From Streptomyces sp. JJ36 (GTDB lineage: Bacteria > Actinomycetota > Actinomycetes > Streptomycetales > Streptomycetaceae), in contig NZ_JACYHE010000009.1 of the NCBI RefSeq assembly GCF_021696945.1, positions 1 through 64,000 on the forward strand: DNA of 64,000 bases, in the 5' to 3' direction. Below, piece by piece: positions 44,926 to 55,088 of this stretch (position 1 is the first letter of the stretch; the number at the start of each line of letters is the position of its first letter). The translations under genes and the position numbers were made by a program. A model generated the notes under the pieces. The model was not told the origin of the DNA. It did no database searches and saw nothing but the letters and a program-made list of their open reading frames with translations.

Positions 44926-46515
44926 GTGACGACGCACCCCCTCCCCACGCCCGCGCCCGAAGCCGTCGACCGTCTGCGTACGGCACTGCTCGCCGCCCGG
45001 TTCACCCCGGACGGCCTGCTGGAGCTGCTCGGCGCCACCGCCTACGCCGCGCTGGCCCGCAGCGAGATCGTGCCCGCGCTGCGCGTGACGCGGGACGGGG
45101 GGCCGCCGGCGGCGCTGGTCCGGCTCTTCCTGCTGCGGCAGGCCGTGCCGCGCGCGGAGGCCGCGGCCGCTCTGCCCGTGGCGGAGGCGCTGGCCGACGG
45201 CTGGCTGGTTCCCGCCGACCCGGACGATCCGCAGGCCGCTCCGGACGTCCCGGCCGTGTCCGGGCACCGGGCGGACGCCCGGACGGAAGGCGCCGGGGCC
45301 GTGCGGGCCACCGTGGACATCCGCCCGTACGCCGGTCCCGAGGGGCAGGACTGGTGGATCGTCTCCGACCTCGGCTGCGCCGTCGGCGGCGCCGGCGGCA
45401 TCCGCGCCCGGCACGAGGACGTCGTCCTCGGGGTGGGCGGCGCCTCCACCACGCTGGCCGGGCTGACCGTGCGGAAGCCCGTGGGGCGCGCCCTCGACCT
45501 GGGCACCGGTTCCGGCATCCAGGCGCTGCACGCCGCGCAGCACGCCTCCCGGGTCACCGCCACCGACCTCAATCCGCGCGCCCTCGGCTTCGCCCGGCTG
45601 ACCCTGGCCCTCTCCGGCGCGCCGGAGCCCGACCTGCGCCAGGGCTCGCTCTTCGAGCCGGTCGCCGGCGGCGGCCCGTACGACCTGATCGTCTCCAACC
45701 CGCCCCTGGTGATCTCGCCGGACACCCGCTTCGAGTACCGGGACAGCGGCATGCGCGGCGACGGGCTCTGCCGCACCCTGGTGCAGCAGGCGGGCGATCA
45801 CCTGGCCGAGGGCGGCTACTGCCAGCTCCTGGCGAACTGGGAGCACCGCGCGGGCGAGGACTGGCGCGAGCGGGTGGCCGGCTGGGTGCCGCAGGGCTGT
45901 GACGCCTGGATCATCCAGCGGGACGTGCAGGACATCACCCAGTACACCGAGCTGTGGCTGCGCGACGCCGGGGACCACCACGCCTCCGAGGAGGCGTACG
46001 CAGCGCGCTACGACGCCTGGCTGGACGCCTTCGAGGCGCGGGGCACCGAGGCCGTGGGCTTTGGCTGGATCGTGCTCCGCGCCACCTCCTCCGGCAGCCC
46101 CTCGGTGCTGACCGAGGAGTGGCCACATCCCGTCGAACAACCGCTCGGGGACGCCGTCCGCGGGTACTTCGAACGGCGGGACTTCCTGCGCCGTACGGAC
46201 GACGCCGCGCTGCTCGGCGCCCACTTCCGGCTGGCCGAGGGCGTCGTCCAGGAGCAGGTGGGGATGCCCGGGGCGGAGGACCCGGAGCACGTGGTGCTGC
46301 GGCAGCGGCACGGCCTGCGGCGCGCCACCCAGGTCGACACGGTCGGCGCGGGATTCGCCGGTGTGTGCGACGGATCACTCCCCGCCGGGCGGATTCTGGA
46401 CGCCATCGCGCAGCTCCTCGGGGAGGATCCGGTGCGCCTGCGCGACCGCACCCCGGAGTCGATCCGCCTCCTGGTCGAGCAGGGCTTCCTGGAACCCGTC
46501 GCGGGACCGGCGTAG
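44926..46515 (+). CDS. Class I SAM-dependent methyltransferase, large
   Basis: This ~529-residue protein has a ~160-residue N-terminal domain, then a class I methyltransferase core: motif I ALDLGTGSGIQALHAAQ and motif IV LIVSNPPLVI, an NPPY-like motif of N6-adenine or glutamine methyltransferases related to HemK/RsmC. A ~200-residue C-terminal extension follows. It may modify RNA or a protein; the substrate is unknown. A CACAAT hexamer lies 7 bases before the GTG at 44926, so the mRNA may be leaderless. An ATG at 44917 inside the hexamer is less likely. Confidence 0.85.
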   Translation: MTTHPLPTPAPEAVDRLRTALLAARFTPDGLLELLGATAYAALARSEIVPALRVTRDGGPPAALVRLFLLRQAVPRAEAAAALPVAEALADGWLVPADPDDPQAAPDVPAVSGHRADARTEGAGAVRATVDIRPYAGPEGQDWWIVSDLGCAVGGAGGIRARHEDVVLGVGGASTTLAGLTVRKPVGRALDLGTGSGIQALHAAQHASRVTATDLNPRALGFARLTLALSGAPEPDLRQGSLFEPVAGGGPYDLIVSNPPLVISPDTRFEYRDSGMRGDGLCRTLVQQAGDHLAEGGYCQLLANWEHRAGEDWRERVAGWVPQGCDAWIIQRDVQDITQYTELWLRDAGDHHASEEAYAARYDAWLDAFEARGTEAVGFGWIVLRATSSGSPSVLTEEWPHPVEQPLGDAVRGYFERRDFLRRTDDAALLGAHFRLAEGVVQEQVGMPGAEDPEHVVLRQRHGLRRATQVDTVGAGFAGVCDGSLPAGRILDAIAQLLGEDPVRLRDRTPESIRLLVEQGFLEPVAGPA

Positions 46516-46567
46516 CGTTCATCCCGAGTTCGTACGGACGTCAGAACCCGGTGACAGGGTGCGCGGC

Positions 46568-46816
46568 ATGGAAGCTTCGGGCGGCATCTCGGGCGGACCG
46601 GTGGCGGCCGCGGTCAGCACGGAGAACGGGCCGGCGCTCTTCGCGGGAGCGGCCTTCGCGGCTTTCGGGGCGGCCCTGCTCCTGTGGTCCTCCCGGCGCG
46701 TCCTGCTGCGCCGCCCCGTCGCGGAGGGGGCGCACCCTGTGGTGGCGGCCACGGTCGCCCTCGCGGCGGGTGCGGTGTCGCTCGGCACCGGGCTGTGGCT
46801 GCTCCAGGCAGGCTGA
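46568..46816 (+). CDS. Small two-helix membrane protein
   Basis: The 82-residue product has two membrane segments (GPALFAGAAFAAFGAALLLW and VVAATVALAAGAVSLGTGLW) joined by a basic loop. I do not recognise it; a similarly placed small protein is common before topA in Streptomyces. A CAGGGT hexamer ends 7 bases before the ATG, suggesting a leaderless mRNA. Confidence 0.72.
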   Translation: MEASGGISGGPVAAAVSTENGPALFAGAAFAAFGAALLLWSSRRVLLRRPVAEGAHPVVAATVALAAGAVSLGTGLWLLQAG

Positions 46817-46979
46817 GCCTGCCGGGCGCACCGGAGCCGCCGGGCGCGGGGCGGCAGGAATACCGGTTGTCGGGTTACCGTTCGAGTGGCGTTGCGGACT
46901 TTTCCCGTTTGACATGGCGGCGGGAGGTACCGTCACACTCCGCACCGATACCTATGCCGACCGGAGAGAAGAGCAGACG

Positions 46980-49847
46980 TTGTCCCCGAGCAGCGAGACC
47001 ACACAGGGCGGGCGCCGACTCGTGATCGTCGAGTCGCCCGCCAAGGCCAAGACGATCAAGGGCTATCTGGGCCCTGACTACGTGGTCGAGGCCAGCGTGG
47101 GACACATCCGCGATCTCCCGAACGGCGCGGCCGAGGTCCCGGCGAAGTACAAGGGCGAGTCCTGGGCCCGTCTCGGGGTGAACGTCGATCACGACTTCGA
47201 GCCGCTCTACGTCGTGAACAGCGACAAGAAGGATCAGGTCAAAAAGCTCAAGTCGCTGCTCGCCGAATCCGACGAGCTCTATCTCGCCACCGATGAGGAC
47301 CGCGAGGGCGAGGCGATCGCCTGGCACCTCAAGGAGGTGCTCAAGCCCAAGGTCCCGGTGCGCCGCATGGTCTTCCACGAGATCACCAAGGACGCCATCC
47401 GGTCGGCCGTGAACAACCCCCGTGATCTCGACCAGAAGCTGGTCGACGCGCAGGAGACCCGGCGCATCCTGGACCGGCTCTACGGCTACGAAGTCTCCCC
47501 GGTGCTGTGGAAGAAGGTCATGCCCCGGCTTTCCGCGGGACGGGTCCAGTCCGTCGCCACCCGGCTCGTCGTCGAGCGGGAGCGGGAGCGCATGGCGTTC
47601 CGCCCGGCCGAGTACTGGGACCTCACCGCGACCTTCGAGACCCGGGCCGAGGCCGGCGCCGCCGAGCAGGGCACCTTCGGCGCCCGGCTGACCACCGTCG
47701 ACGGGCGGCGCGTCGCCCAGGGCCGGGACTTCGGCCCGGACGGGCAGCTCAAGGCGGCGAGCGCGTCGGCGCAGGTCCTCCAGCTCGACGAGTCCGCCGC
47801 GCGGGCGCTGGCGGAGGCGCTGGCGGACACCGAGTTCGCGGTGCGCTCGGTCGACTCCAAGCCGTACCGTCGCTCGCCGTACGCCCCGTTCCGCACCACC
47901 ACCCTCCAGCAGGAGGCCAGCCGCAAGCTGGGCTTCGGCGCGAAGGTGACCATGCAGGTGGCGCAGAAGCTGTACGAGAACGGCTTCATCACGTACATGC
48001 GTACGGACTCCACCACGCTCTCCGACACCGCGATCGCCGCCGCCCGCTCCCAGGTCACGCAGCTCTACGGCGCCGACTACCTGCCGGAGAAGCCGCGCAG
48101 CTACGCCGGGAAGGTGAAGAACGCGCAGGAGGCGCACGAGGCGATCCGCCCGTCCGGCGACCGCTTCCGCACCCCCGCGGAGACCGGCCTCACCGGCGAC
48201 CAGTTCAAGCTCTACGAGCTCATCTGGAAGCGGACGGTCGCCTCCCAGATGAAGGACGCCGTCGGCCGGTCCGTCACCGTCCGGGTCGGCGGGCGCAGCG
48301 CGGACGGCCGGGACGCGGAGTTCAGCGCGACCGGCAAGATCATCACCTTCCACGGCTTCCTCAAGGCGTACGTGGAGGGCGCGGACGACCCGGACGCCGA
48401 GCTCGACGACCGCGAGCGCCGGCTGCCCCAGGTCGACGAGGGCGATCCGCTGGGCGCCCGCGAGCTGACCGCCGACGGCCACTCCACCAAGCCGCCGGCC
48501 CGCTACACCGAGGCCACGCTGGTCAAGGAGCTGGAGGAGCGGGAGATCGGCCGGCCCTCCACCTACGCGTCGATCATCTCGACCATCCTGGACCGCCGGT
48601 ACGTCTTCAAGAAGGGCACCGCTCTGGTGCCCTCGTTCCTCTCCTTCGCCGTGGTCGGGCTGCTGGAGAAGCACTTCGGCCGGCTGGTGGACTACGACTT
48701 CACCGCCCGGATGGAGGACGACCTCGACCGCATCGCGGCCGGCGACGCCGAGTCCGTGCCCTGGCTGCGCCGCTTCTACTACGGCGAGAACGGCACGGCG
48801 GAGCCCGTCCCGGGCTCCGCCGCGGACTCCGGCAACGGCGACGGCGACCACCTGGGCGGGCTCAAGGAGCTGGTCTCCGACCTGGGCGCCATCGACGCCA
48901 AGGGCGTCTCCTCCTTCCCGGTCGGCGAGGGGATCGTGCTGCGCGTCGGCCGCTACGGGCCGTATGTCGAGGAGCCGTCCGAGGACCCGGAGAAGCCCGG
49001 CCGCCGCGCCGACGTGCCGGACGAGCTGCCGCCGGACGAGCTGACCGCGGCGTACGCCCGGGAGCTGCTGGACCAGCCCAGCGGCGAGCGGGAGTTGGGC
49101 ACCGACCCGGAGACCGGCCGTCCGGTGGTGGCCAAGACCGGCCGCTACGGCCCGTATGTCACCGAGGTGCTGCCCGAGGGCACTCCGAAGACCGGCAAGA
49201 ACGCCGTCAAGCCGCGCACCGCCTCGCTCTTCACCTCCATGTCGCTGGACACGGTGACTCTCGAGGACGCCCTGCGGCTGCTCTCCCAGCCGCGCGTGGT
49301 CGGGACCGACCCGGAGTCGGGCGAGGAGATCACCGCGCAGAACGGGCGCTACGGCCCCTACATGAAGAGGGGAACCGACTCGCGGTCACTGGAGACCGAG
49401 GAGCAGATCTTCAGCATCACGCTGGAGCAGGCGCTGGAGATCTACTCCAAGCCCAAGCAGCGCGGGCGCGCGGCGGCGAAGCCCCCGCTGAAGGAGCTGG
49501 GGACCGACCCGACCACGGAGAAGCCCGTGGTGGTCAAGGACGGCCGCTTCGGCCCGTACGTCACCGACGGCGAGACCAACGCGACCCTGCGCCGGGACGA
49601 CGAGGTGGAGAGCATCACCGCCGAGCGTGCGTACGAGCTGCTGGCGGAGAAGCGGGCCAAGGGCCCGGCGAAGAAGAAGGCGCCCGCGAAGAAGGCGGCC
49701 GCCAAGAAGTCCACGGCGAAGAAGACGGCGGCGAAGAAGACCACCGCCAAGAAGACGGCTGCCAAGGCGCCGGCGAAGAAGACGACGGCCAAGAAGACCG
49801 CCACGAAGAAGACGGCCACCTCGAAGGGGTCCGCCTCCGCGGAGTGA
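46980..49847 (+). CDS. topA: DNA topoisomerase I
   Basis: This 955-residue type IA topoisomerase relaxes negative supercoils. It has the TOPRIM motif RLVIVESPAKAKTIKGYLG, the acidic triad TDEDREGEAIAWH, and the catalytic Tyr in GFITYMRTDSTTLS. Several C-terminal Topo_C repeats (GRYGPYV occurs several times) follow. The final ~55 residues are a Lys/Ala-rich tail of KKTA repeats, as in streptomycete and mycobacterial TopA, which aids DNA binding. The TTG at 46980 starts just before the conserved part and has GGAGAGAAG upstream. Confidence 0.96.
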   Translation: MSPSSETTQGGRRLVIVESPAKAKTIKGYLGPDYVVEASVGHIRDLPNGAAEVPAKYKGESWARLGVNVDHDFEPLYVVNSDKKDQVKKLKSLLAESDELYLATDEDREGEAIAWHLKEVLKPKVPVRRMVFHEITKDAIRSAVNNPRDLDQKLVDAQETRRILDRLYGYEVSPVLWKKVMPRLSAGRVQSVATRLVVERERERMAFRPAEYWDLTATFETRAEAGAAEQGTFGARLTTVDGRRVAQGRDFGPDGQLKAASASAQVLQLDESAARALAEALADTEFAVRSVDSKPYRRSPYAPFRTTTLQQEASRKLGFGAKVTMQVAQKLYENGFITYMRTDSTTLSDTAIAAARSQVTQLYGADYLPEKPRSYAGKVKNAQEAHEAIRPSGDRFRTPAETGLTGDQFKLYELIWKRTVASQMKDAVGRSVTVRVGGRSADGRDAEFSATGKIITFHGFLKAYVEGADDPDAELDDRERRLPQVDEGDPLGARELTADGHSTKPPARYTEATLVKELEEREIGRPSTYASIISTILDRRYVFKKGTALVPSFLSFAVVGLLEKHFGRLVDYDFTARMEDDLDRIAAGDAESVPWLRRFYYGENGTAEPVPGSAADSGNGDGDHLGGLKELVSDLGAIDAKGVSSFPVGEGIVLRVGRYGPYVEEPSEDPEKPGRRADVPDELPPDELTAAYARELLDQPSGERELGTDPETGRPVVAKTGRYGPYVTEVLPEGTPKTGKNAVKPRTASLFTSMSLDTVTLEDALRLLSQPRVVGTDPESGEEITAQNGRYGPYMKRGTDSRSLETEEQIFSITLEQALEIYSKPKQRGRAAAKPPLKELGTDPTTEKPVVVKDGRFGPYVTDGETNATLRRDDEVESITAERAYELLAEKRAKGPAKKKAPAKKAAAKKSTAKKTAAKKTTAKKTAAKAPAKKTTAKKTATKKTATSKGSASAE

Positions 49848-49909
49848 CCCGGGGCCCGGGCCGGGCCCCGCGGGCCGGCGGTCGCGGCCTTCCGGGCCCC
49901 CGGCCTTCC

Positions 49910-49928
49910 GGCCCCTGCGGCAGGGGCC
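49910..49928 (+). terminator. GC-rich hairpins after topA
   Basis: The ~350 bases between topA and tmk contain several palindromic GC-rich runs. The clearest is GGCCCCT with AGGGGCC around a 5-base loop. They probably provide termination. No gene is visible in this gap. Confidence 0.4.
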
Positions 49929-50188
49929 CGGGTCTCGCCGGGCCGGCCTCGGCGGACCGGGCCGTGCGTATGTGACGGTGTTCGTGCGCCCGCCCCCGGA
50001 CCAGGCGCGTGTCTGCCTCGCGCTGCGGGCGCTGCGGGGGCGGGCCCCGCCGTCCCCGGGCCGGGCGCACCTCTCCACCGCCCCGCGCGGGACGGCCCGC
50101 GCCGTCCCGGCCTGTGCGGAGGCGGGCACCGGCGTTCCCGTGCTGCCCAATTGTTCGGGCGGCGACACTCCCTGTCACCCGCTCCCTA

Positions 50189-50200
50189 TACGCTGGCAGG
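50189..50200 (+). promoter_or_regulatory. Leaderless promoter element of tmk
   Basis: TACGCT (50189-50194) ends 6 bases before the tmk ATG, and no ribosome site is present. A TTGTTC lies further upstream but is too far away to be its -35. Confidence 0.5.
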
Positions 50201-53200
50201 ATGACGCGTGCAGAGCAGCAGCCAACGGGCGCGGGCCAGGCCGGCCCGGCCGCAGACGACGCACTCGCCGCCGATTCCCGTGAGCGCGCCGTAGGGGCGC
50301 TTCTGCGCCACCCGCCGCTGCGGCGGCTGTGGAGCGCCCAGTTCACCTCCGGTGCCGGCGACGCACTGGCGCTCTTCGCCCTGCTGCTGCTCGCCCTGCA
50401 GGCCGCCGCCACCCCCGCGGTGCCGGGCGGCGACCTGGTCTTCGGCGGCGGGTACAGCGGGCTGGCGTTCGCCACCGCCGCCGTCTTCGGCGCCCGGCTG
50501 CTGGCGACGTTCCTCTTCGGCGCCCTGCTGCTCGGCCCGCTGTCGGCGCTCGTCGCTCCCGGCGGGGCCCTCGACCGGGGCTGGACGATGATGGGCGCGG
50601 ACACGCTGCGCGCCGTGGCCCTGGTGCTGGCACCGCTGTGGATCACCTGGACGCCGCACGAGGCGTTCGCCGTGCTGCTGGTCACCGTCTTCGTCACCGG
50701 TGTCGCCGAGCGGGTCTGGACGGTGGCGCGGGACAGCGCCGCACCGGCGTTGCTGCCCGCGCCCCCGCCGGAGGGCGCCGCCGTGCGCCCCCTGCCCGAC
50801 CACCACGAGTCGCTGCGCCGGATGTGGCTGCGCACCGGCTTCCTCGCGTTCCCGCTGGCGGCCGCTCTCCTGGTCGTCGCCACCCTGGTCAGCAACCTGC
50901 TGGCCACCGGGGTCTCCTGGTTCGGCGCGCACCAGGCGGCCCTCGCCGCGTACGTCGCCGCCGGTCTCTTCGCCGCCGCGACGGCGCTGCTCTACTTCGT
51001 CCATCTCCCCGCCACCGAGACGCCCCGCCCGCGCTCCCCGCTGGAGGGCCTGCGTCGCCCGCGGGGCGCCGACGGCCCCGACAAGGGCCGCACCGGCGCG
51101 GTCCCGCTGCTGGTGCTCGCCTGCGCGGCCACCGCCGCGGCCGTGGCGGCGGCCGTGGCGCTCGCCGCGCTCCGCGCGGCCGACCTGGGCGGCGGTCCGG
51201 TGACCTTCGGCCTGCTGGTGCTCGGCCTCACCGGCGGCACCGCCGCCGGCATCCGGACGGCGCCGCGGGTGCTGCGCGGCCTCTCCCGGCGGCGGCTGCT
51301 GGCGCTGGCCGTCGGCGTCACCGGCCTCCTGCTGCTCGCGGCCGGTCTCACCCCGGACACCGCCACGGTCCTCGGCCTGACGCTGCTCGCCGGTCTCGCC
51401 GCGGGCGTCGCCGCGCACACCGGCCACACGCTCCTCGACCAGGAGACCGAGGAGTCCCGCCGGGTCCGCCTCACCGCCCACCTGCACGCCGTGGTCCGCC
51501 TCGGCCTGGGCCTGGCCGCCCTCGCCGCCCCGCTGCTGGCCGCGCTGATCGGGCCGCACCGGGTGGTCAGCGGCGACTTCGTCTTCGACCACGGCGGTGC
51601 GGCGTTCGCGCTGATGCTGGTCGGTGCCCTGCTGCTGCCGGTCGCGGCGCTGGTGCTGGTCCGTACGGACGACCGGCACGGGGTGCCGCTCCGGCGCGAC
51701 CTGCGGGAGGCGTTCGGCGGCGGTGCGCCCGTCGAGGGACCGGCGGAGACCGGCTTCTTCCTCGTCGTCGAGGGCGGTGACGGCGCCGGCAAGTCCACGC
51801 AGGTGGAGGCGCTGGCCGAGTGGATCCGCGGCAAGGGCCACGAGGTGGTGGTCACCCGCGAGCCGGGCGCGACCCCCATCGGCAAGCGGCTGCGGTCGAT
51901 CCTGCTCGATGTCTCCTCCGCGGGCCTCTCCGGCCGTGCCGAGGCGCTGCTCTACGCCGCCGACCGCGCCGAGCACGTCGACACGGTCGTCCGTCCGGCG
52001 CTGGCCCGCGGCGCCGTGGTGATCTCCGACCGCTACATCGACTCCTCCGTCGCCTACCAGGGCGCCGGACGTGAACTCTCGCCCACCGAGGTCGCGCGCA
52101 TCTCCCGCTGGGCCACCGACGGGCTGGTCCCGCACCTCACCGTGCTGCTGGACATCTCCCCGGAGACGGCCCGCGAGCGCTTCACGGAGGCGCCCGACCG
52201 GCTGGAGTCCGAGTCCGCGGAGTTCCACCAGCGGGTGCGCTCCGGTTTCCTCTCCCTCGCCGCGGCGGACCCGGCGCGCTACCTGGTGGTCGACGCCGGT
52301 CAGGAGCCGGAAGCGGTCACCACGGTCGTACGGCACCGTCTGGACCAGGTGCTTCCGCTCTCCGAGGCGGAGATCACCGCCCGCGAGGAGGCCCGCCGCC
52401 AGGCCGAGGAGGAGGCCCGCCGCCGCGCCGAGGAGGAGGCAGCGCGCAAGGCCGAGGAGGAGCGCAAGGAGCGCGAGCGCCAGGAGCAGCTCGAACGCCT
52501 GCGGGCCGAGGAGGAGGAGCGCAAGCGCCGCGAGGCGGAGCTGGAGCGGCAGCGGGAGGAGGCCCGCAGGGCCGAGGAGGCCCGGCTGCGCGCGGAGGAG
52601 GAACGCCGCAGGGCCGAGGAGGAGCGCGAGCGGCGCGAGGCGGAGGAGCAGGCGCGCCGCGAGGAGGAGGACCGGCGGCGCCGGCTCGCCGAGGAGGAGG
52701 CCCGGCTGCGGACCGAGGCCGAGGAGCGGCGCCGGGAGAAGCAGCGCAAGGCGGAGGAGGCGCTGCTCCGGGCGGAGCAGGCGCGGGCGGCCCAGGCCGC
52801 CCCGCCCGCCCCCGCGGAGCCTGCCGCCGAGCCGCCCGCCGGGGCCGCCGCCCCGCCGGAGCAGGAAGCGCCGCCCGAGGAGCAGACGGTGCAGCTCCCG
52901 CAGCCCGGGGAGCGGACGGGGCCCTCGCCGGACGCGGAGGAGACCACCAAGCTGCCGCAGTACGGCGGGCGGGACGCCGAGGACGAGACGGCGGTGCTGC
53001 CGTCCGTACCGCCGCCGGGCCAGGGCCGGCCGGGCCGGGAGCAGACCGGCCGGGAGCAGACCGGCGGGGAGCAGGCGGGCCCGGTGCCGCCGGGGCCGTA
53101 CCGCGACGCGCAGGAGCGGGAGGTCGAGCGCACCCGGGAGCTGCCGCAGGTCCCGGAGGAGAACGGCCGTTCCGGCCGGCGCCGGCGCCCGGAGTGGGCA

Positions 53201-53308
53201 GAGGAGACGCCGCTGGACGACATGCCGACCCTCGCCGACGAGCTGCTCGGCCCGCGCGAGGGCGGCGACGACGACCCCCCGAGCGACCTGGACCGCCCCG
53301 GCGCCTGA
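50201..53308 (+). CDS. tmk: Membrane-transporter-like / thymidylate kinase / coiled-coil fusion
   Basis: This 1035-residue protein joins three parts. Residues ~30-500 have ~12 membrane helices in an MFS-like arrangement. Residues ~515-720 are a complete thymidylate kinase: P-loop VVEGGDGAGKSTQ, REPG, the SDRYIDSSVAYQG motif. Residues ~720-870 are a long Glu/Ala/Arg coiled coil, followed by a Pro-rich acidic tail. TMK phosphorylates dTMP to dTDP, needed for DNA synthesis. A membrane-bound form is known in Streptomyces (SCO3542 type). Leaderless start at 50201. Confidence 0.93.
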   Translation: MTRAEQQPTGAGQAGPAADDALAADSRERAVGALLRHPPLRRLWSAQFTSGAGDALALFALLLLALQAAATPAVPGGDLVFGGGYSGLAFATAAVFGARLLATFLFGALLLGPLSALVAPGGALDRGWTMMGADTLRAVALVLAPLWITWTPHEAFAVLLVTVFVTGVAERVWTVARDSAAPALLPAPPPEGAAVRPLPDHHESLRRMWLRTGFLAFPLAAALLVVATLVSNLLATGVSWFGAHQAALAAYVAAGLFAAATALLYFVHLPATETPRPRSPLEGLRRPRGADGPDKGRTGAVPLLVLACAATAAAVAAAVALAALRAADLGGGPVTFGLLVLGLTGGTAAGIRTAPRVLRGLSRRRLLALAVGVTGLLLLAAGLTPDTATVLGLTLLAGLAAGVAAHTGHTLLDQETEESRRVRLTAHLHAVVRLGLGLAALAAPLLAALIGPHRVVSGDFVFDHGGAAFALMLVGALLLPVAALVLVRTDDRHGVPLRRDLREAFGGGAPVEGPAETGFFLVVEGGDGAGKSTQVEALAEWIRGKGHEVVVTREPGATPIGKRLRSILLDVSSAGLSGRAEALLYAADRAEHVDTVVRPALARGAVVISDRYIDSSVAYQGAGRELSPTEVARISRWATDGLVPHLTVLLDISPETARERFTEAPDRLESESAEFHQRVRSGFLSLAAADPARYLVVDAGQEPEAVTTVVRHRLDQVLPLSEAEITAREEARRQAEEEARRRAEEEAARKAEEERKERERQEQLERLRAEEEERKRREAELERQREEARRAEEARLRAEEERRRAEEERERREAEEQARREEEDRRRRLAEEEARLRTEAEERRREKQRKAEEALLRAEQARAAQAAPPAPAEPAAEPPAGAAAPPEQEAPPEEQTVQLPQPGERTGPSPDAEETTKLPQYGGRDAEDETAVLPSVPPPGQGRPGREQTGREQTGGEQAGPVPPGPYRDAQEREVERTRELPQVPEENGRSGRRRRPEWAEETPLDDMPTLADELLGPREGGDDDPPSDLDRPGA

Positions 53309-53416
53309 GCGTGCCGCCGGGCCGGGAGCCGTATGCGCCCTGCGGGCAGCCGACCCGGGCCGGAGCCTGCGCGGCGGGGCCTCGGCGGCCCATCGTGACG
53401 GCGCCTGTGCGCCGCC

Positions 53417-53476
53417 CGTGCCGTAGCCCCGGCGGGTGACCCCTCCCGTCGCGCGTGCCGTAGCCCTGGCGGGTGA
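53417..53476. repeat. Imperfect 37-bp direct repeat after tmk
   Basis: CGTGCCGTAGCCC(C/T)GGCGGG (followed by TGA) occurs at 53417 and again at 53454. The copies differ by one base. They lie in the non-coding gap before the DUF2243 gene. Confidence 0.8.
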
Positions 53477-53569
53477 TGCCGCCCCGCCGCGCGGGACTGC
53501 GCCCGCCGGGAGGGGAAACCCGCACCCGCTGGAGTCCGCATCAGGCACCGACGGGACGGAGAGCGACCG

Positions 53570-54130
53570 ATGGCGACCACCACGGGCGAGGCGCGCGCGG
53601 ACGACGCCCCGGCGAGCCTGCAACTGCCGGGGATCGTGCTGGGTGTGGGGCTCGGCGGGTTCGTCGACGGCATCCTCCTGCACCAGCTCCTGCAGTGGCA
53701 CCACATGCTCTCCAGCACCGACACGGACAACGTCGGGGTGAAGTACTACAGCCCGGAGACCGTCCCGGGGCTGGAGATGAACACGGTGTGGGACGGTGTC
53801 TTCCACACCGTCTGCTGGCTCTCCGTCCTGCTGGGCCTGGCCGTCCTCTACTCCCGGGTCACCCACGACCGCCGCCGGGTGTGGGCCTCCCGGGTGCTGT
53901 GGGGCTGGATCCTCGCCGGCTGGGGCCTCTTCAACCTCGTCGAGGGCGTACTGGACCATCACGTCCTGGGCATCCATCACGTCCACGCCGGGGACGACCG
54001 GCTCTGGTGGGATCTCGGCTTCCTCGCCCTGGGGGCGCTGTTGCTGGCCGGTGGCTGGCTGCTCCAGCGCAGCGGACAGCCGTTCGAGCCCGGCGCCTCC
54101 TCCGCCCGGCAGGCGCGGCGGTCCGCCTGA
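53570..54130 (+). CDS. DUF2243 membrane protein
   Basis: This 186-residue protein has four membrane helices and His-rich loops (LLHQLLQWHHMLSS, EGVLDHHVLGIHHVH) characteristic of DUF2243. It may bind metal or haem. It is followed immediately by a CtaG-like gene (TGATG overlap), so both may serve copper or cytochrome oxidase assembly. Confidence 0.87.
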   Translation: MATTTGEARADDAPASLQLPGIVLGVGLGGFVDGILLHQLLQWHHMLSSTDTDNVGVKYYSPETVPGLEMNTVWDGVFHTVCWLSVLLGLAVLYSRVTHDRRRVWASRVLWGWILAGWGLFNLVEGVLDHHVLGIHHVHAGDDRLWWDLGFLALGALLLAGGWLLQRSGQPFEPGASSARQARRSA

Positions 54131-54960
54131 TGGGCCACGGCACGCACCCGGCCCCGGCGGCAGGAGACGGCGTCCTGGAGGCACTGCTGCCCGCCCTCGC
54201 CCTCGTCGCGGCCGCCGCCGGGTACCTCCGCCTGGTCCGCCGGGCACGGCGGCGCAACCCCGTGCGGGGCTGGAGCCCATGGCGCACGGCGAGCTTCACC
54301 ACGGGCATCGCCCTGCTGGCGGTGGCGCTCCTGCCACCGCTGGCGCCCTTCGCGCACACCGACTTCCGCGGCCACATGGCGCAGCACCTGCTGATCGGCA
54401 TGTACGCGCCGCTCGCCCTGGTGCTCGGCGCGCCCGTGACCCTGCTGCTGCGCACGCTGCCGGTGTCGCGCGGGCGGCAGCTCACTGCGCTGCTGCACAG
54501 CCGTCCCGCCCGGTTCCTGACCCGTCCGGCGACCGCCTGGCTGCTGTCCACCGGCAGCCTGGCGGTGCTCTACTTCACCCCGCTCCACCACGTCCTGACG
54601 TCCCGTCCCGCCGGGCACTGGTTGCTGCACGCGCACTTCCTGCTGGCCGGCTGCCTGTTCGCCCATGTGGTGGCCGGACCCGACCCCGCACCCGCCCGGC
54701 CCGGCGTCCGCACCCGCCTGGTCTGGCTCGGGTGCGCCGTCGCCGTGCACGCCGTCGTCTCACAACTGCTGTACGGCGGCTTCCGGACGGACGTCCACGC
54801 CCCCGTCGCCGAGGTGCGGGGTGGCGCGGAGCTCATGTACTACGGCGGCGATCTCGCCGAGCTGCTGCTCGCCGCGGCGCTGGTCGCCACCTGGCGTCCC
54901 GCCTCCCGGTCCCGCACCGCCACCGCGGCACGCCGCTCCTTCCGCCCGGCGCGTGCGTGA
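54130..54960 (+). CDS. CtaG-like cytochrome c oxidase assembly protein
   Basis: This 276-residue protein has about seven membrane segments and the family signature HTDFRGHMAQHLLIGMYAPL with conserved His residues, and LLYGGF near the end. CtaG of this type helps deliver copper to the oxidase. It overlaps the DUF2243 gene by one base. The final Arg-rich tail is cytoplasmic. Confidence 0.88.
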   Translation: MGHGTHPAPAAGDGVLEALLPALALVAAAAGYLRLVRRARRRNPVRGWSPWRTASFTTGIALLAVALLPPLAPFAHTDFRGHMAQHLLIGMYAPLALVLGAPVTLLLRTLPVSRGRQLTALLHSRPARFLTRPATAWLLSTGSLAVLYFTPLHHVLTSRPAGHWLLHAHFLLAGCLFAHVVAGPDPAPARPGVRTRLVWLGCAVAVHAVVSQLLYGGFRTDVHAPVAEVRGGAELMYYGGDLAELLLAAALVATWRPASRSRTATAARRSFRPARA

Positions 54961-55088
54961 ATTTTGCGGTCGCCCGCGGCCGGCCCCGCCCCCACGGAGG
55001 CTGTCGGCGGCGTCGGCGACAATGGGCGGTGCGCAGGCGCGCGTACCCCGCAGCATCCGCACCGTCCGCACAGAGAAGGGCAGCGCCC

